Of a stretch of 38,590 nt of DNA, positions 1 to 10,461 are shown piece after piece. Below the pieces are notes generated by a model that made no database searches, was not told where the DNA came from, and saw only the letters and a program-made list of their open reading frames with translations. A program made the translations under genes and the position numbers. Every line of letters begins with the position of its first letter. The first letter of the stretch is position 1. This DNA comes from [Haemophilus] felis (GTDB lineage: Bacteria; Pseudomonadota; Gammaproteobacteria; Enterobacterales; Pasteurellaceae), in the NCBI GenBank assembly GCA_002015125.1, contig MUYB01000046.1:1-38590 (forward strand), in the 5' to 3' direction.

Positions 1-80
1 GCCGTAGTGGGTTTTTTAATAGTAGTTATAAAACGCTCTCGCCTTCATGGGTATAAAAGAAAAATTTTTATTAAAAACAG

Positions 81-121
81 TAAGTGGTCTAATGCATCCT
101 ACCTTGGCATTAAACCACTTA
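81..121 (-). terminator. Inverted repeat downstream of selD, probable terminator
   Basis: Two 15-base arms (81-95 and 107-121) are complementary apart from one position. That position becomes a G-U wobble in minus-strand RNA but a C-A mismatch in plus-strand RNA, so the hairpin favours minus-strand transcripts arriving from selD. A T-rich stretch follows on the minus strand. No gene is visible in bases 1-172. Confidence 0.55.
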
Positions 122-172
122 TCTAGCCCTTTAAAATTAGGTACTCATTATCATCGAAACAGCTCATATCAA

Positions 173-1270
173 TTAAATTACTCTCACTCTTATTTCATTT
201 GTCGTATCCTTGGCGACTAACTTACCTACTTCGATCAACTCAATTCCTTGTTGTTGGGCGATATTTTTCACTTGTTGTTCGGCGCTTTCCTGTACTGCGA
301 TTAATAAACCGCCAGAGGTTTGTGGATCGCATAAAATGGCTTTTTGTAATTCCTTCATTTCTGAAACTTTATGGCCATAACTTTCAAAGTTACGAGTTGT
401 ACCGCCGGGAATACAACCTTTTTCAATATAATTGAATACTCCATCTAAGGTTTTAATTTGCTCGAAATAGACTTCTGCATTGAGATGAGAACCTTCACAG
501 ATTTCAATAAGATGTCCCAATAAGCCAAAACCTGTTACATCAGTCATTGCAGTAACACCGTTAAGTTCGGCAAATTGGCTACCAATGTTATTCATTTGGC
601 ACATAACTTGGGTGGCTAATCCTTTATGTTGTGCTTTTAGTTTGCCTTTTTTCTCTGCAGTGGTAAGAATTCCTATGCCTAATGGTTTGGTCAGAAATAG
701 TTTATTTCCTGATTGAGCTGAGGCATTTTTCTTTACTTTCGCAGTATCAATAACCCCTGTTACAGCCAAGCCAAAAATCGGCTCGGGAGTATCGATAGAA
801 TGCCCGCCTGCAAGAGCGATACCAGCTTGTTTGCAAGCGAAACGACCGCCGTCAACAATATGTTGAGCAACTTCTGGCGGTAGCAATTTAACTGGAAAAC
901 CTAAGATAGCAATCGCCATAATAGGTTTGCCACCCATAGCAAAAATATCGCTAATGGCGTTAGTCGCAGCAATGCGTCCAAAATCAAATGGGTCATCTAC
1001 AATAGGCATAAAGAAATCTGTAGTACTAATGATACCGATGCCATTACCAATATCATATACCGCCGCATCGTCTTTAGTTTCATTTCCAACTAACAAACGA
1101 GGATCAATCCATTTTTCCATTTCTGAATGCAAGATCTTATCTAAAACCTTTGGCGAAATCTTACAACCGCACCCCGCTCCATGACTGTATTGAGTAAGGC
1201 GAACTGTGTTTGCAATTGTATGATTTAACTCTTGTTCTAATGAATCTAGGGCTGAATCCTGTTGTTTCAT
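173..1270 (-). CDS. selD: Selenide, water dikinase (selenophosphate synthase)
   Basis: SelD makes selenophosphate from selenide and ATP in the cytoplasm, the selenium donor for selenocysteine and 2-selenouridine. The 365-residue product carries the catalytic motif GAGCGCK with Cys34 and Lys37, equivalent to E. coli Cys17/Lys20. The Asp-rich metal/ATP segment (DDAAVY, near residue 67) and the C-terminal TSGGLL motif are present. Codon 34 is TGC, a plain cysteine; the H. influenzae enzyme is known to carry selenocysteine here. The N-terminus is about 20 residues longer than in E. coli, but the ATG has a good AAGGAG site upstream. It follows truB by 36 bases on the same strand with no terminator seen, so co-transcription with rbfA-truB is likely. 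Identity is secure; the operon is inference. Confidence 0.95.
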   Translation of the reverse strand: MKQQDSALDSLEQELNHTIANTVRLTQYSHGAGCGCKISPKVLDKILHSEMEKWIDPRLLVGNETKDDAAVYDIGNGIGIISTTDFFMPIVDDPFDFGRIAATNAISDIFAMGGKPIMAIAILGFPVKLLPPEVAQHIVDGGRFACKQAGIALAGGHSIDTPEPIFGLAVTGVIDTAKVKKNASAQSGNKLFLTKPLGIGILTTAEKKGKLKAQHKGLATQVMCQMNNIGSQFAELNGVTAMTDVTGFGLLGHLIEICEGSHLNAEVYFEQIKTLDGVFNYIEKGCIPGGTTRNFESYGHKVSEMKELQKAILCDPQTSGGLLIAVQESAEQQVKNIAQQQGIELIEVGKLVAKDTTNEIRVRVI

Positions 1271-1306
1271 CGTAAACTCCTTAATAGAAAATTGATTGCT
1301 TAAAAC

Positions 1307-2227
1307 TTAAGACAGATTAACCATTCGTTGTGGACGAATTACATTATTAGAATCCACCTCTGCCACACCTAAGAATACTTTATGGACGGAGAATAAACGC
1401 ACTTGTCCTTGTAATTTTTGTGAATTGATAAATTTAACGCGTTGCCCAAAACCAACAGCTTTCGTTTGTTGCTCGTCTAAATACAATGCAGGAAGCACTG
1501 AAAGGGCGCTATCTATAGGCAATAAATGTTGATCTAATAGAGATAAATCTTGTTGTTCTGCGAGCTGTTGAAGTGTATCAATACTCATCATTTTTTCTGC
1601 AGGATATTGAGCTACAGCCAAGCGTCTTAACATAGTTACATGAGCCCCACAGCCTAAATGTTCACCCAGATCATCAATTAAAGTGCGAATGTAAGTTCCC
1701 TTTGAACAAAGTACTTCTAAAGTTAAAAATGGAGGTTGATATTCAATGAATTTCAGTTCAAAGATTTGAATTGGACGAGCTTCCCGCTCAACTGTAATTC
1801 CTTGTCTCGCGTATTCATATAAAGGTTTTCCTTGATGTTTTAACGCCGAGAACATAGTAGGAACCTGCAAAATATTGCCACGGAACTGTTCTAGCGCAGC
1901 AAGAACATCCTTCAGTTCACAGTTCACTTCTCGCACTTGTACTACTTGCCCATCGGCATCAGAGGTATCTGTACGTTCACCTAATTTAGCTATCACAAGG
2001 TAACGTTTATCAGAATCCAATAAGAATTGAGAAAATTTAGTGGCCTCTCCTAAACAAATAGGCAACATTCCTGTTGCTAAAGGATCTAAAGCCCCTGTAT
2101 GCCCTGCTTTATTAGCATTAAATAAACGTTTTACCTTCTGCATAATATCGTTGGAACTCATACCTTGAGATTTATCCAACAGAAAAATACCATGAATATC
2201 TCGGCCTTTTTTGCGAGGTCTAGCCAC
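1307..2227 (-). CDS. truB: tRNA pseudouridine-55 synthase
   Basis: TruB converts U55 in the T-loop of tRNAs to pseudouridine and acts as a tRNA-folding chaperone in the cytoplasm. The 306-residue protein has the family motif [12 protein letters not shown], with the catalytic aspartate at residue 48, the same number as in E. coli. The later [13 protein letters not shown] motif and a C-terminal PUA-like region are present. Length is normal for proteobacterial TruB. The start lies two bases after the rbfA stop, the usual tight coupling of this pair. No damage seen. Confidence 0.97.
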   Translation of the reverse strand: MARPRKKGRDIHGIFLLDKSQGMSSNDIMQKVKRLFNANKAGHTGALDPLATGMLPICLGEATKFSQFLLDSDKRYLVIAKLGERTDTSDADGQVVQVREVNCELKDVLAALEQFRGNILQVPTMFSALKHQGKPLYEYARQGITVEREARPIQIFELKFIEYQPPFLTLEVLCSKGTYIRTLIDDLGEHLGCGAHVTMLRRLAVAQYPAEKMMSIDTLQQLAEQQDLSLLDQHLLPIDSALSVLPALYLDEQQTKAVGFGQRVKFINSQKLQGQVRLFSVHKVFLGVAEVDSNNVIRPQRMVNLS

Positions 2228-2229
2228 AA

Positions 2230-2634
2230 TTATTCCTTCTCTGATTCCAATTCATTTTCTGGTACATGACGCGCTTGATCTTGACGCACAGTTTGAGTAA
2301 CTAAATTCGACATTCTCATTCCCTCAACCAAAGACTGATCATACATAAAGCGCAACTCAGGCACGATACGCAAACGCATAGCTTTACCCAATAAGGTGCG
2401 AATATAACCAGAAGCATTATTTAAACCTGCTAAACCGCGTTCTACCGCCACGTCATCTTCATCAAATAAAAACGTAACAAAGACTTTTGCATAAGCCAAA
2501 TCACGGCTAATTTCTACATCAGACACCGTTACCATACCAATTCGTGGATCTTTCACTTCACGCTGTAAAATAATTGCAATTTCTTTTTGTAATTCTTGTG
2601 CCACTCGATCGGCACGGCTAAATTCTCTTGCCAT
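2230..2634 (-). CDS. rbfA: 30S ribosome-binding factor A
   Basis: RbfA assists late 30S subunit maturation, including 16S 5' end processing, and matters for cold adaptation. The 134-residue protein starts [19 protein letters not shown] and contains the KH-type fold signature ([25 protein letters not shown]), followed by the typical [10 protein letters not shown] segment. It is the first gene of a minus-strand unit with truB and selD. In E. coli it lies in the nusA-infB transcript; here a terminator after infB and a consensus -10 box upstream suggest independent transcription. In H. influenzae Rd, as I remember it, a type I restriction locus lies between infB and rbfA; here the gap is only 230 bases. 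Confidence 0.96.
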   Translation of the reverse strand: MAREFSRADRVAQELQKEIAIILQREVKDPRIGMVTVSDVEISRDLAYAKVFVTFLFDEDDVAVERGLAGLNNASGYIRTLLGKAMRLRIVPELRFMYDQSLVEGMRMSNLVTQTVRQDQARHVPENELESEKE

Positions 2635-2672
2635 AATATAATTTCCTAATTGAATAATTTAACAAGCCCGAG

Positions 2673-2678
2673 ATTATA
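2673..2678 (-). promoter_or_regulatory. -10 box of the rbfA-truB-selD promoter
   Basis: The minus strand reads TATAAT in the context GCTATAATCTC, 39 bases from the rbfA ATG, predicting a leader of about 30 bases. No convincing -35 hexamer sits at 16-18 bases, so the promoter call rests mainly on the perfect -10 and its position between a terminator and the first gene. Confidence 0.5.
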
Positions 2679-2830
2679 GCAAAGTTTTGTTTTCATTAAT
2701 GAAATTAACTTAAACAAATTCTCTTTCGTAATCTAACATTAAGTGCTGATAGCATCTGTGTTCAAATGAGGCATATAAAAGACTAAAGAAACAAGTTAGA
2801 TGGAATCGCGACGCTTTCTTTAGCACTAAA

Positions 2831-2858
2831 AAATAAGGGCTCATACAGGCCCTTATTT
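2831..2858 (-). terminator. Rho-independent terminator after infB
   Basis: A perfect 10-base inverted repeat (AAATAAGGGC / GCCCTTATTT, loop of 8) is followed on the minus strand by a T run. It lies 7 bases past the infB stop and separates the nusA-infB unit from rbfA. Confidence 0.85.
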
Positions 2859-2864
2859 AAATAA

Positions 2865-5351
2865 TTAGATTGAACGTTTCACTTCAACCACTTCGAATAC
2901 TTCGATTTGGTCGCCGACTTTGACGTCGTTGTAGTTTTTCACGCCGATACCGCATTCCATACCGTTACGCACTTCGGATACGTCATCTTTAAAACGGCGG
3001 AGTGATTCAAGTTCGCCTTCAAAAATCACCACGTTGTCACGCAATACACGGATCGGGTTGTTACGTTTAACTAAACCTTCGGTCACCATACAACCTGCGA
3101 TAGCACCAAATTTCGGGTGTTTGAACACATCACGCACTTCCGCCAAGCCGATGATTTCTTGTTTAAATTCAGGCTGTAACATACCGCTCATTGCTGCTTT
3201 GATTTCGTTGAGCAATTCATAAATGATTGAATAATAACGTAAATCAATGTTTTCGTTTTCAATAATGCGACGAGCTGAAGCGTCCGCACGAACGTTAAAG
3301 CCAAGCACGATAGCATTTGATGCTGCCGCCAAGGTTGCGTCGGTTTCAGTGATACCGCCGACGCCAGAGCCCACCACTTTCACTTTCACTTCCCCCGTTG
3401 AAAGCTCGTTCAACGCTTGGCAAATGGCTTCCACAGAACCTTGTACGTCCGCTTTCACAATCACGTTCAACTCTGCCACATCGCCTTCTGCCATATTGGT
3501 GAACATATTTTCCAATTTGGCTTTTTGCTGACGAGCCAATTTCACATCACGGAATTTGCCTTGACGATACAACGCCACTTCACGAGCTTTTTTCTCATCA
3601 CGCACCACGGTTGCTTCATCCCCTGCTGCTGGCACACCTGAAAGACCAAGTACTTCCACTGGAATGGATGGGCCTGCGGATTGAATGTCTTTACCGTTTT
3701 CATCACGCATTGCACGCACACGACCGTATTCAAAACCACAAAGCACGATGTCGCCACGGTTTAGCGTTCCTGATTGCACAAGGATTGTCGCCACAGGACC
3801 TCTGCCTTTGTCGAGATAAGATTCGATAACCACACCGCTTGCCATTCCGTCTTTCACCGCAGAAAGCTCTAACACTTCTGATTGCAACAAAATGGCTTCG
3901 AGTAACTCGTCGATCCCTGTCCCTTTTTTCGCAGAAACTGGCACAAATTGCACGTCTCCACCGAATTTTTCGGAGATGACTTCGTGTTGTAACAATTCTT
4001 GTTCTACACGATCTGGGTTGGCTTCTGGTTTATCAATTTTGTTCACCGCCACCACTAACGGTGCCCCCGCCGCTTTGGCGTGCTGGATCGCTTCAATGGT
4101 TTGTGGCATCACGCCGTCGTCTGCTGCCACCACAAGCACCACAATATCCGTTACCTTCGCACCACGCGCACGCATTGAGGTAAAGGCGGCGTGTCCTGGG
4201 GTATCTAAGAAGGTGATCATTTTGCCGTCATCGGTTTCCACGTGGTAGGCACCGATATGCTGGGTAATACCGCCTGCCTCGCCTGCTGCCACTTTCGCCT
4301 TACGAATGTAGTCGAGCAAAGAAGTTTTACCGTGGTCAACGTGTCCCATAATGGTTACCACTGGCGCACGTTGCACTTTTTCCGCATTCACATCACGATC
4401 TTCTAACACCGATTCTTCCAACTCGTTTTCTTTGCGGAGAATCACTTTGTGTCCCATTTCTTCGGCAACCAGTTGAGCGGTTTCTTGGTCGATCACTTGG
4501 TTAATCGTCACCATCTCGCCCATTTTCATCATCGTTTTGATGATTTCAGTCGCTTTTACTGCCATTTTGTTGGCTAATTCGGCAACGGTGATGGTTTCGC
4601 CGATCACCACATCTGCTTTGGTGGCTTGCACTGGCTTGGTAAAGGCTTGTTGCAAGGCACTGCCTTTTTTGCCCTTGCCTTTGTTTTTCACATCTTTTTG
4701 ATGACGACGGTCAGATTGACGCTCGTTTTTATTACCTTCTTCTTCACGTCCGCCTTTTTTCGATTTAGCCACTTTATTTTTGCCGCGTCCACGCCCTTCA
4801 TTACGACGCTCTTCTTCATCTTCCGCTTCACGAGCATAGCTTGAAGTTAAGTGATAATCTGAATAATCATCGGAGCTGTCGTCGTTATACTCTTCTACAT
4901 CCGCATAACGTTTAGCATCCTCTGCGGCTTTGCGAGCACTTTCTTCCGCTTTTTGACGAGCTAATTCTTCCGCTTTGCGACGCAATTCTGCCTCTTCCGC
5001 ACGGCGTTTTTCTTTTTCAGGATCTACCGCATTTTTTGGCTTATCCGCTTTTTTGGCTTCTTGTACTTTCGGCGCTTCTTTTTGTTGTGTTTTTTGTGCT
5101 TCCGCTTTAGCTTTCGCCTCTGCTTGTTCAGCTTTGGCTTTTTCAGCTGCTAATTTTTCCGCTTCTAATTTCGCTTTTGCTTCTTCTGCACGTTTTGCTG
5201 CGTCTGTCGGAACCGTGCGTTTCTTACGAACTTCTACCTGAACTTCTTTGGCTTTACCGCCAGCTGTAGTACCGCTTACAGTCGTTTTAGTTCGGCGTTG
5301 TAAACTCAGTTTTTTTGGAGCTGCGCCATCAGCTTTTTTTACATCAGTCAT
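2865..5351 (-). CDS. infB: Translation initiation factor IF-2
   Basis: IF-2 is the GTPase that brings fMet-tRNA to the 30S subunit and promotes subunit joining. The 828-residue protein has a short N-terminal IF2_N domain, a long charged Ala/Lys/Glu-rich linker (about residues 50-230), and a second IF2_N-like domain ([13 protein letters not shown]). The GTPase core has G1 [10 protein letters not shown]3 DTPGHAAF, G4 NKID and G5 SAKKG, followed by the IF2 domains II-IV. It starts 14 bases after nusA and ends just before a terminator. Sampled coding lines in the C-terminal half are clearly GC-richer (about 57% in one 60-base line) than ackA or sppA. No lesions seen. Confidence 0.98.
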   Translation of the reverse strand: MTDVKKADGAAPKKLSLQRRTKTTVSGTTAGGKAKEVQVEVRKKRTVPTDAAKRAEEAKAKLEAEKLAAEKAKAEQAEAKAKAEAQKTQQKEAPKVQEAKKADKPKNAVDPEKEKRRAEEAELRRKAEELARQKAEESARKAAEDAKRYADVEEYNDDSSDDYSDYHLTSSYAREAEDEEERRNEGRGRGKNKVAKSKKGGREEEGNKNERQSDRRHQKDVKNKGKGKKGSALQQAFTKPVQATKADVVIGETITVAELANKMAVKATEIIKTMMKMGEMVTINQVIDQETAQLVAEEMGHKVILRKENELEESVLEDRDVNAEKVQRAPVVTIMGHVDHGKTSLLDYIRKAKVAAGEAGGITQHIGAYHVETDDGKMITFLDTPGHAAFTSMRARGAKVTDIVVLVVAADDGVMPQTIEAIQHAKAAGAPLVVAVNKIDKPEANPDRVEQELLQHEVISEKFGGDVQFVPVSAKKGTGIDELLEAILLQSEVLELSAVKDGMASGVVIESYLDKGRGPVATILVQSGTLNRGDIVLCGFEYGRVRAMRDENGKDIQSAGPSIPVEVLGLSGVPAAGDEATVVRDEKKAREVALYRQGKFRDVKLARQQKAKLENMFTNMAEGDVAELNVIVKADVQGSVEAICQALNELSTGEVKVKVVGSGVGGITETDATLAAASNAIVLGFNVRADASARRIIENENIDLRYYSIIYELLNEIKAAMSGMLQPEFKQEIIGLAEVRDVFKHPKFGAIAGCMVTEGLVKRNNPIRVLRDNVVIFEGELESLRRFKDDVSEVRNGMECGIGVKNYNDVKVGDQIEVFEVVEVKRSI

Positions 5352-5365
5352 TATTTTTCCCCCAA

Positions 5366-6868
5366 TTATTCACTGAACCAACAAATATTACGCGCAGCCA
5401 TAATTAACGCCGCTGCTTGTTCTTCTGCTAAGTTATCAATATCAGATAAATCATCTACCCCCTGTTCAGCCAAGGCTTCAAGCGTTGTGATTTGTTTTTC
5501 AGCCAGTTTTAATGCGATATGACGATTCATTCCTTCTAAATTCAGTAAGCGTTCTTCAATCTGAGCTTGCTTTAACGCCTCTTCTTCAGCAAGAGCTTTC
5601 GCCGTTAAAGCATTTTTTGCACGAGTCTGTAACTCCTCAACTAAATCCTCATCTTCAAGTCCGTCAATCGCCGTCAATTCATTCACAGAAACGTAAGCCA
5701 ACTGTTCCAAACTTGAGAAACCTTCTTCGATAAGAATTTGAGCAAATTCTTCATCAATCTCCAAGGCATTCATAAAGAGTTTTGCGATTTTATGGTCTTC
5801 AGCTTGGTGTTTTTCTTCCAATTCTTCCGTAGTCATCACATTTAAGGTCCAACCTGTAAGTTGCGTCGCCAAACGCACGTTTTGACCGTTGCGACCAATA
5901 GCTTGAGCAAGATTTGCAGCGTCCACCGCAATGTCCATTGAATGCGTATCTTCATCAACCACGATAGAACTTACATCCGCTGGAGCCATCGCATTAATCA
6001 CAAATTGAGCAGGATTATCGTCCCAAAGTACAATATCAACACGCTCACCACCTAATTCATTAGTGATTGCTTGAACTCGAGAACCTCTCATCCCCACGCA
6101 AGCGCCAACAGGATCAATGCGTTTATCATGAGTTTTCACTGCAATTTTCGCACGAGAGGCTGGATCTCTTGTTGCGCCTTTAATCTCAATCACACCTTCA
6201 CCAATTTCAGGTACTTCAATGCGGAATAATTCGATTAACATTTCAGGTTTAGCGCGAGTTACGAATAATTGCGCACCTTTACTCTCAGGCGAAACTTTGT
6301 ATAACACACCTCGTACACGATCACCCGGACGGAAGTTTTCGCGAGGCAACATATCTTCACGCAACATAACAGCTTCTGCTTTTAATGGCTCATCTTTACT
6401 TGCTGATAATTCTAAAATCACAGAATCACGAGTTACTTTTTTAACTGTACCAGTAACAATCTCACCTTCTTGAGATAAGAATTTCTCTACCACTTTATTA
6501 CGTTCAGCTTCACGAATTTTCGTACTAATTACCTGACGAGCGGTTTGCATTGTGATGCGATCGAAAGCAATGGACTCAATTTCATCTTCCACATAATCAC
6601 CAATTTGGATATTAGGATCATCAAACTGAGCAGCTTCTAATGTAATTTCTTTGGTTGGATTCACCACTTCTTCAACCACTAACCAGCGACGGAAAGTATC
6701 AAACTCACCAGTTTTAGGATTGATCACAACACGAACATCAATTTCTCGCTCATATTTTTTCTTAGTCGAAAGTGCGATCGCACTTTCTAATGCTTCAAAA
6801 ATTTTTTCACGCGGTAATAATTTTTCATTAGAAACCGCTTCTGCTGCTAATAAAATTTCTTTACTCAT
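5366..6868 (-). CDS. nusA: Transcription termination/antitermination factor NusA
   Basis: NusA binds RNA polymerase and modulates pausing, intrinsic termination and antitermination. The 500-residue protein has the N-terminal polymerase-binding domain, an S1 domain (near [18 protein letters not shown]), two KH domains (loops VGMRGSR and IGRNGQN) and two C-terminal acidic repeats as in E. coli. It lies between rimP (15 bases upstream) and infB (14 bases downstream) on the same strand. A perfect 20-base palindrome sits within its 5' coding part. Confidence 0.98.
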   Translation of the reverse strand: MSKEILLAAEAVSNEKLLPREKIFEALESAIALSTKKKYEREIDVRVVINPKTGEFDTFRRWLVVEEVVNPTKEITLEAAQFDDPNIQIGDYVEDEIESIAFDRITMQTARQVISTKIREAERNKVVEKFLSQEGEIVTGTVKKVTRDSVILELSASKDEPLKAEAVMLREDMLPRENFRPGDRVRGVLYKVSPESKGAQLFVTRAKPEMLIELFRIEVPEIGEGVIEIKGATRDPASRAKIAVKTHDKRIDPVGACVGMRGSRVQAITNELGGERVDIVLWDDNPAQFVINAMAPADVSSIVVDEDTHSMDIAVDAANLAQAIGRNGQNVRLATQLTGWTLNVMTTEELEEKHQAEDHKIAKLFMNALEIDEEFAQILIEEGFSSLEQLAYVSVNELTAIDGLEDEDLVEELQTRAKNALTAKALAEEEALKQAQIEERLLNLEGMNRHIALKLAEKQITTLEALAEQGVDDLSDIDNLAEEQAAALIMAARNICWFSE

Positions 6869-6883
6869 TTATTTATGCTCCTT

Positions 6884-7339
6884 TTAAAATTTCGGAATAA
6901 CATTGGCTTTTTGAATATTGCCAAATACTAAAACTTGTTCCTGACCGTCAACATTTAATGTCAACATATCATTTTCAATTTTCTCTAATTTACCTTGCCA
7001 TTTACGACGATCCATTACAGGAATGCGTAAATGAACTGCAATATCTTCGCCCACATAACGTTGGTATTGAGCAAGGGTAAATAAAGCACGGTCTAACCCA
7101 GGAGATGAGACTTCTAAGTTGTATTTATCCGCAATAGGATCTTCAACATCAAGTATTGCACTCACTTGGCGACTAACGTCGGCACAGTCATCTATGCTTA
7201 CACCACCCTCTTTATCAATGTATAAACGAACGGTTAAATAACGCCCAGAGCGTTGACATTCAATACCCCAGAGCTCACAGCCTAAATCTTTCACGCTGTC
7301 TTCCAATAATTCTTGTAACTTTTGTTCTAAAGTTGCCAA
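6884..7339 (-). CDS. rimP: Ribosome maturation factor RimP
   Basis: RimP is needed for 30S subunit maturation. I choose the TTG at 7339 as start, giving a protein beginning [10 protein letters not shown] of 151 residues, the usual Pasteurellaceae length and N-terminus. A GTGAGG ribosome site lies six bases upstream of that TTG. A GTG four codons further out (7351) is open but lies inside that ribosome site. The body shows GIECQR and the conserved [10 protein letters not shown] motif. It heads the rimP-nusA-infB cluster. Confidence 0.94.
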   Translation of the reverse strand: MATLEQKLQELLEDSVKDLGCELWGIECQRSGRYLTVRLYIDKEGGVSIDDCADVSRQVSAILDVEDPIADKYNLEVSSPGLDRALFTLAQYQRYVGEDIAVHLRIPVMDRRKWQGKLEKIENDMLTLNVDGQEQVLVFGNIQKANVIPKF

Positions 7340-7396
7340 AACAATCCTCACTTAAATCCATAATATGAGAACTTAACAAATTTTAGACGTAAAAAA

Positions 7397-7417
7397 AGGA
7401 CTTGATTTACAGTCCTT
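7397..7417 (-). terminator. Second terminator between tRNA-fMet and rimP
   Basis: The minus strand forms AAGGACT ... AGTCCTT with a 7-base loop followed by TTTTTTT-type sequence. It is the promoter-distal member of a tandem pair after the tRNA. Confidence 0.7.
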
Positions 7418-7443
7418 ACATCTAAAACGCTAAGTTCAGATAT

Positions 7444-7467
7444 GAAAAAACCCCAACTTTGGGGCTT
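7444..7467 (-). terminator. First terminator after tRNA-fMet
   Basis: On the minus strand GCCCCAAAGTTGGGG is followed by TTTTTT, a compact GC-rich hairpin with a U tail, about 22 bases past the tRNA 3' end. Whether readthrough feeds rimP-nusA-infB cannot be told from sequence. Confidence 0.8.
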
Positions 7468-7489
7468 CTTTACTAAACTTTCTGTAAAG

Positions 7490-7566
<77 letters not shown>

Positions 7567-7583
7567 TCCGAAATATGCGCGGT

Positions 7584-7611
7584 ATTATAGAGTTTCTACA
7601 TAAAATAGCAA
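7584..7611 (-). promoter_or_regulatory. Promoter of tRNA-fMet
   Basis: The minus strand has TTGCTA (7606-7611), a 16-base spacer, and TATAAT (7584-7589), followed by a GC-rich discriminator CCGCGC typical of stable-RNA promoters. The predicted start is about 10 bases before the mature tRNA. Confidence 0.8.
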
Positions 7612-7717
7612 GGGAAAATTTGTATTTCACCCAATTTAGTTATTTCTTATGCCCTAAAAAAAAATTAGCTATACCTTCAATTAAAGATATAGCTAAGTTT
7701 ATAAACGCTACATTTAT

Positions 7718-7920
7718 CTACAAAGGTAATTCCGTAGTGTTTTTAACAGTTTTAAGTGCGATTTCAGATTTTATATTTTTGATGCCAATTTCCTTAGTAA
7801 GATAACGCACTTTGATTTCATGGAATTCTTCGAGATTAGCCACAAATAATTTTAAGATAAAATCATAATTACCAGCCATTAGATGACATTCAGCAATTTG
7901 TGGTAATGATTTCATTTCAA
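7718..7920 (-). pseudogene. C-terminal remnant of an Lrp/AsnC-family regulator
   Basis: The roughly 65 codons translate to the effector-binding (RAM) end of an Lrp/AsnC regulator, with the pattern PQIAECHLMAGNYDF and the closing SEIALKTVKNTTELPL. The helix-turn-helix half is missing. The open frame starts where the truncated YfcC-type transporter gene ends, so the remnant sits at a deletion junction around 7912-7935. It may still be translated from an internal ATG at 7915 but would lack DNA binding. The original family member is not identified. Confidence 0.7.
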
Positions 7921-8402
7921 AAATAATAGAAACTCATTTCCTTTGGTTCGATTGGCAAGTGCACCTAATCCAGCGTTAAAAGAGCCCGTTTTATTAATCA
8001 CACCAATCATACCGCCAAGCACAAAGATGAATACCATAACATCAGCAGCTTCGATGGTTCCGTGTACCATACTTGTTGTGATGTCTTGTAGGCTTTTTGG
8101 ATTTTGCTCTACACGTTGGTAAGTTCCTGGAATAGCAATTGGTTTTTTGATAGTTCCTTCAAGGAAATTAGATAATTCAATTTTGATATTTAAACTATCT
8201 AATGATTCCTTAGTTGCAGGAAGCACTTTGTCTTCTTGTTGGTAAGTTTTTACTACAAAAACATTATCAGATGAGTTGTAAGTTAATTTGGAATATGAAC
8301 CTGCTGGTACGAGCCAAGTCAAGCCTACTGCAATAATCAAAATAATGAATAAAATTGAAAATGCAGAGGGGAAATTAAAGGTCTTTTTAGTTGAGTTCCC
8401 AT
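7912..8402 (-). pseudogene. Truncated, frameshifted YfcC-family transporter (arginine/ornithine-type)
   Basis: An ATG at 8402 with a strong AAGGAG site begins MGTQLK, but the frame hits a stop after about 20 codons. Adding one A to the A5 run near 8385 restores a frame reading KKTFNFPSAFSILF and continuing into the long open frame from 8340 (first helix, LTWLVPAGSYSKL). That frame ends at NEFLLFLK, after roughly 160 of the family's about 500 residues, where it meets the Lrp remnant. In H. influenzae the gene after carbamate kinase is a protein of this family (HI0594), which fits. The gene is non-functional whether or not the homopolymer change is real. Confidence 0.85.
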
Positions 8403-8458
8403 AATATACTCCTTAAGATAAGCAACGGGGATATGTAAAAACATATCCCCTAGCTAAC

Positions 8459-9382
8459 TTAGTAATAAGTAATACCTGTTGTTTTGTTAGTAATACGAGT
8501 ACCAGCTTTACCCTTGACTATATCAACAATGTCAGAGAGTGAGCCAATCACTGCATCTTTGCCAGTGTTCTTAACAAAATTCACTGCAGCCTGCACTTTG
8601 GGCCCCATGGAGCCAGCAGCAAAACCAAGTTTTTCAATTTCTTCTGGCGACGCTGTGGCAATGGCTTTTTGTGTTTCTTTACCCCAATCAATGAAAGCAG
8701 CAGAAACGTCTGTGGCGATAATAAAGAGATCAGCTTCCAAATTATCCGCTAATAATGCCGAACAGAGATCTTTATCAATTACCGCTTCGACACCGCAGAG
8801 ATTATTCTGCTCATCATAATAGGTAGGGATACCGCCAGCACAGATTACGATGCTGCCTTTTTCCAATAACCATTTAGCTGGACGTATTTCAAAAATACGT
8901 TTTGGTAATGGACTTGGTACAACGCGACGATATTTATCGCCGTCTTGAGCAATAGACCAGCCTTTTTCTTTAGCCAATTTTTCTGCTTCTTCTTTGCTAT
9001 AAACAGGACCAATTGGTTTAGTTGGATTTTGGAATGCAGGATCGTTTTTATCTACTTCCACTTGTGAAAGTAATGTAGCAAACGGCACTTCAAAAGGAAC
9101 TAAGTTACCTAATTCTTGTTGAATCATATAACCAATCATTCCTACAGATTCCGCACCCAACACATCTAGAGGATAAGTTGGAACATCTTTATATGCTGCA
9201 CCTTACAACGCCAATAAACCGACCTGAAGACCGTTACCATGTGCAATTACCAATTCATTATTCGGCCAAATTTTAGCGATTTGTTCACAAGCAATACGCA
9301 CATTTTGACGTTGGTTTTCCGCAGTAAGAGGTTCACCTCTGCGCAATAACGCGTTACCGCCTAATGCAATAACAATTCTCAT
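8459..9382 (-). pseudogene. arcC: Carbamate kinase with one in-frame nonsense codon
   Basis: Carbamate kinase makes ATP from carbamoyl phosphate in the arginine deiminase pathway. The frame from an ATG at 9382 reads [17 protein letters not shown], the family N-terminus, and runs through PRK-type motifs ([22 protein letters not shown]) to the end at 8459, about 307 codons in all. Codon 60 (9203-9205) is TAA where the family has CAA in the segment [13 protein letters not shown]. Everything else is open, so a single C-to-T change would explain it. An internal start could make a 234-residue fragment lacking the nucleotide-binding N-terminus, unlikely to be active. It lies 24 bases after the carbamoyltransferase gene. 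Confidence 0.9.
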
Positions 9383-9406
9383 AATATTCTTCTCCTTTAG
9401 AAGTAA

Positions 9407-10411
9407 TTAGATAAGGCTAGAATAAAGAACCGCTTTGATTGTGTGCATACGGTTTTCAGCTTGTTCAAATGCAACATTCATTGGTGATTCAAACACATCT
9501 TCTGTTACTTCAATACCGTTGGCTAATTCAGGATATTTTTCTGCAATTTGACGACCTACTTTCGTTTCGCTGTTGTGGAACGCTGGTAAACAGTGCATGA
9601 ATTTCACTTTTGGATTACCTGTACGTTTCATTAATTCAGGAGTTACTTGATATGGTAATAATAATTTAATGCGTTCGCCCCAGCTTTCTAGTGGTTCACC
9701 CATGGATACCCAAACATCGGTATGAACGAAATCCACATCTTTCACTGCTTTATCTATATCTTCTGTTACAGTGATACGAGCGCCACTTTCTTTAGCGAAT
9801 TTTTCGCACATAGCCACTAATTCTGCATCAGGTAATAATGCTTTTGGACCACAAATACGCACATCCATACCTAATTTAGCGCCGATTAATAATAATGAGT
9901 TACCCATATTATTGCGCGCATCACCAATATAAACGTATTTGATTTCGCTTAATGGTTTATCGCAGTTTTCGATCATAGTGAGTACATCAGCCAACATTTG
10001 TGTTGGGTGGAACTCATCAGTTAAACCATTAAATACTGGAACACCTGCATATTCAGCAAGTTCATCAACTACAGATTGTTTAAAGCCACGATATTCAATA
10101 GCATCATACATACGACCCAACACACGAGCAGTATCTTTCATACTTTCTTTGTGACCAATTTGTGAAGAATTTGGATCGATATAAGTTACATTTGCCCCCT
10201 GGTCATAAGCAGCAACTTCAAAAGCGCAACGAGTACGAGTTGAGGTTTTTTCAAAGATTAAAGCAATATTTTTGCCTTTCAATTTCTGTTGTTCAGTTCC
10301 CGCATATTTCGCTCTTTTTAAATCTCTTGATAAATCTAGAAGATATTTAATTTCACGTTCACTGTGGTTTACCAAACTTAACAAATGTCTGTTTTTAAGA
10401 TTGAAAGCCAT
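9407..10411 (-). CDS. argF: Ornithine carbamoyltransferase
   Basis: It interconverts ornithine plus carbamoyl phosphate and citrulline plus phosphate. The intact 334-residue protein has the carbamoyl-phosphate motif STRTRCAFE, the FHPTQ motif and the ornithine-site HCLPAFH. By position, with arcC and the YfcC-type gene after it, it is of the arcB (catabolic) kind. With arcC and the transporter broken and argG 285 bases upstream, an anabolic role (citrulline for argG) is the more likely current use; this is inference. The start has an AAGGAG site. H. influenzae annotations use argF or arcB for this gene. Confidence 0.95.
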   Translation of the reverse strand: MAFNLKNRHLLSLVNHSEREIKYLLDLSRDLKRAKYAGTEQQKLKGKNIALIFEKTSTRTRCAFEVAAYDQGANVTYIDPNSSQIGHKESMKDTARVLGRMYDAIEYRGFKQSVVDELAEYAGVPVFNGLTDEFHPTQMLADVLTMIENCDKPLSEIKYVYIGDARNNMGNSLLLIGAKLGMDVRICGPKALLPDAELVAMCEKFAKESGARITVTEDIDKAVKDVDFVHTDVWVSMGEPLESWGERIKLLLPYQVTPELMKRTGNPKVKFMHCLPAFHNSETKVGRQIAEKYPELANGIEVTEDVFESPMNVAFEQAENRMHTIKAVLYSSLI

Positions 10412-10461
10412 AATATTCTCCTTATCATTAATCTAATGAGTGTTTTAAGTGATATAAGCAA

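Noticed and set aside
3892..4248. Plus-strand open frame opposite infB (118 codons)
   Set aside because: Antisense shadow of the conserved GTPase region; no ribosome site or recognisable protein. The other plus-strand frames over infB and nusA are the same kind.
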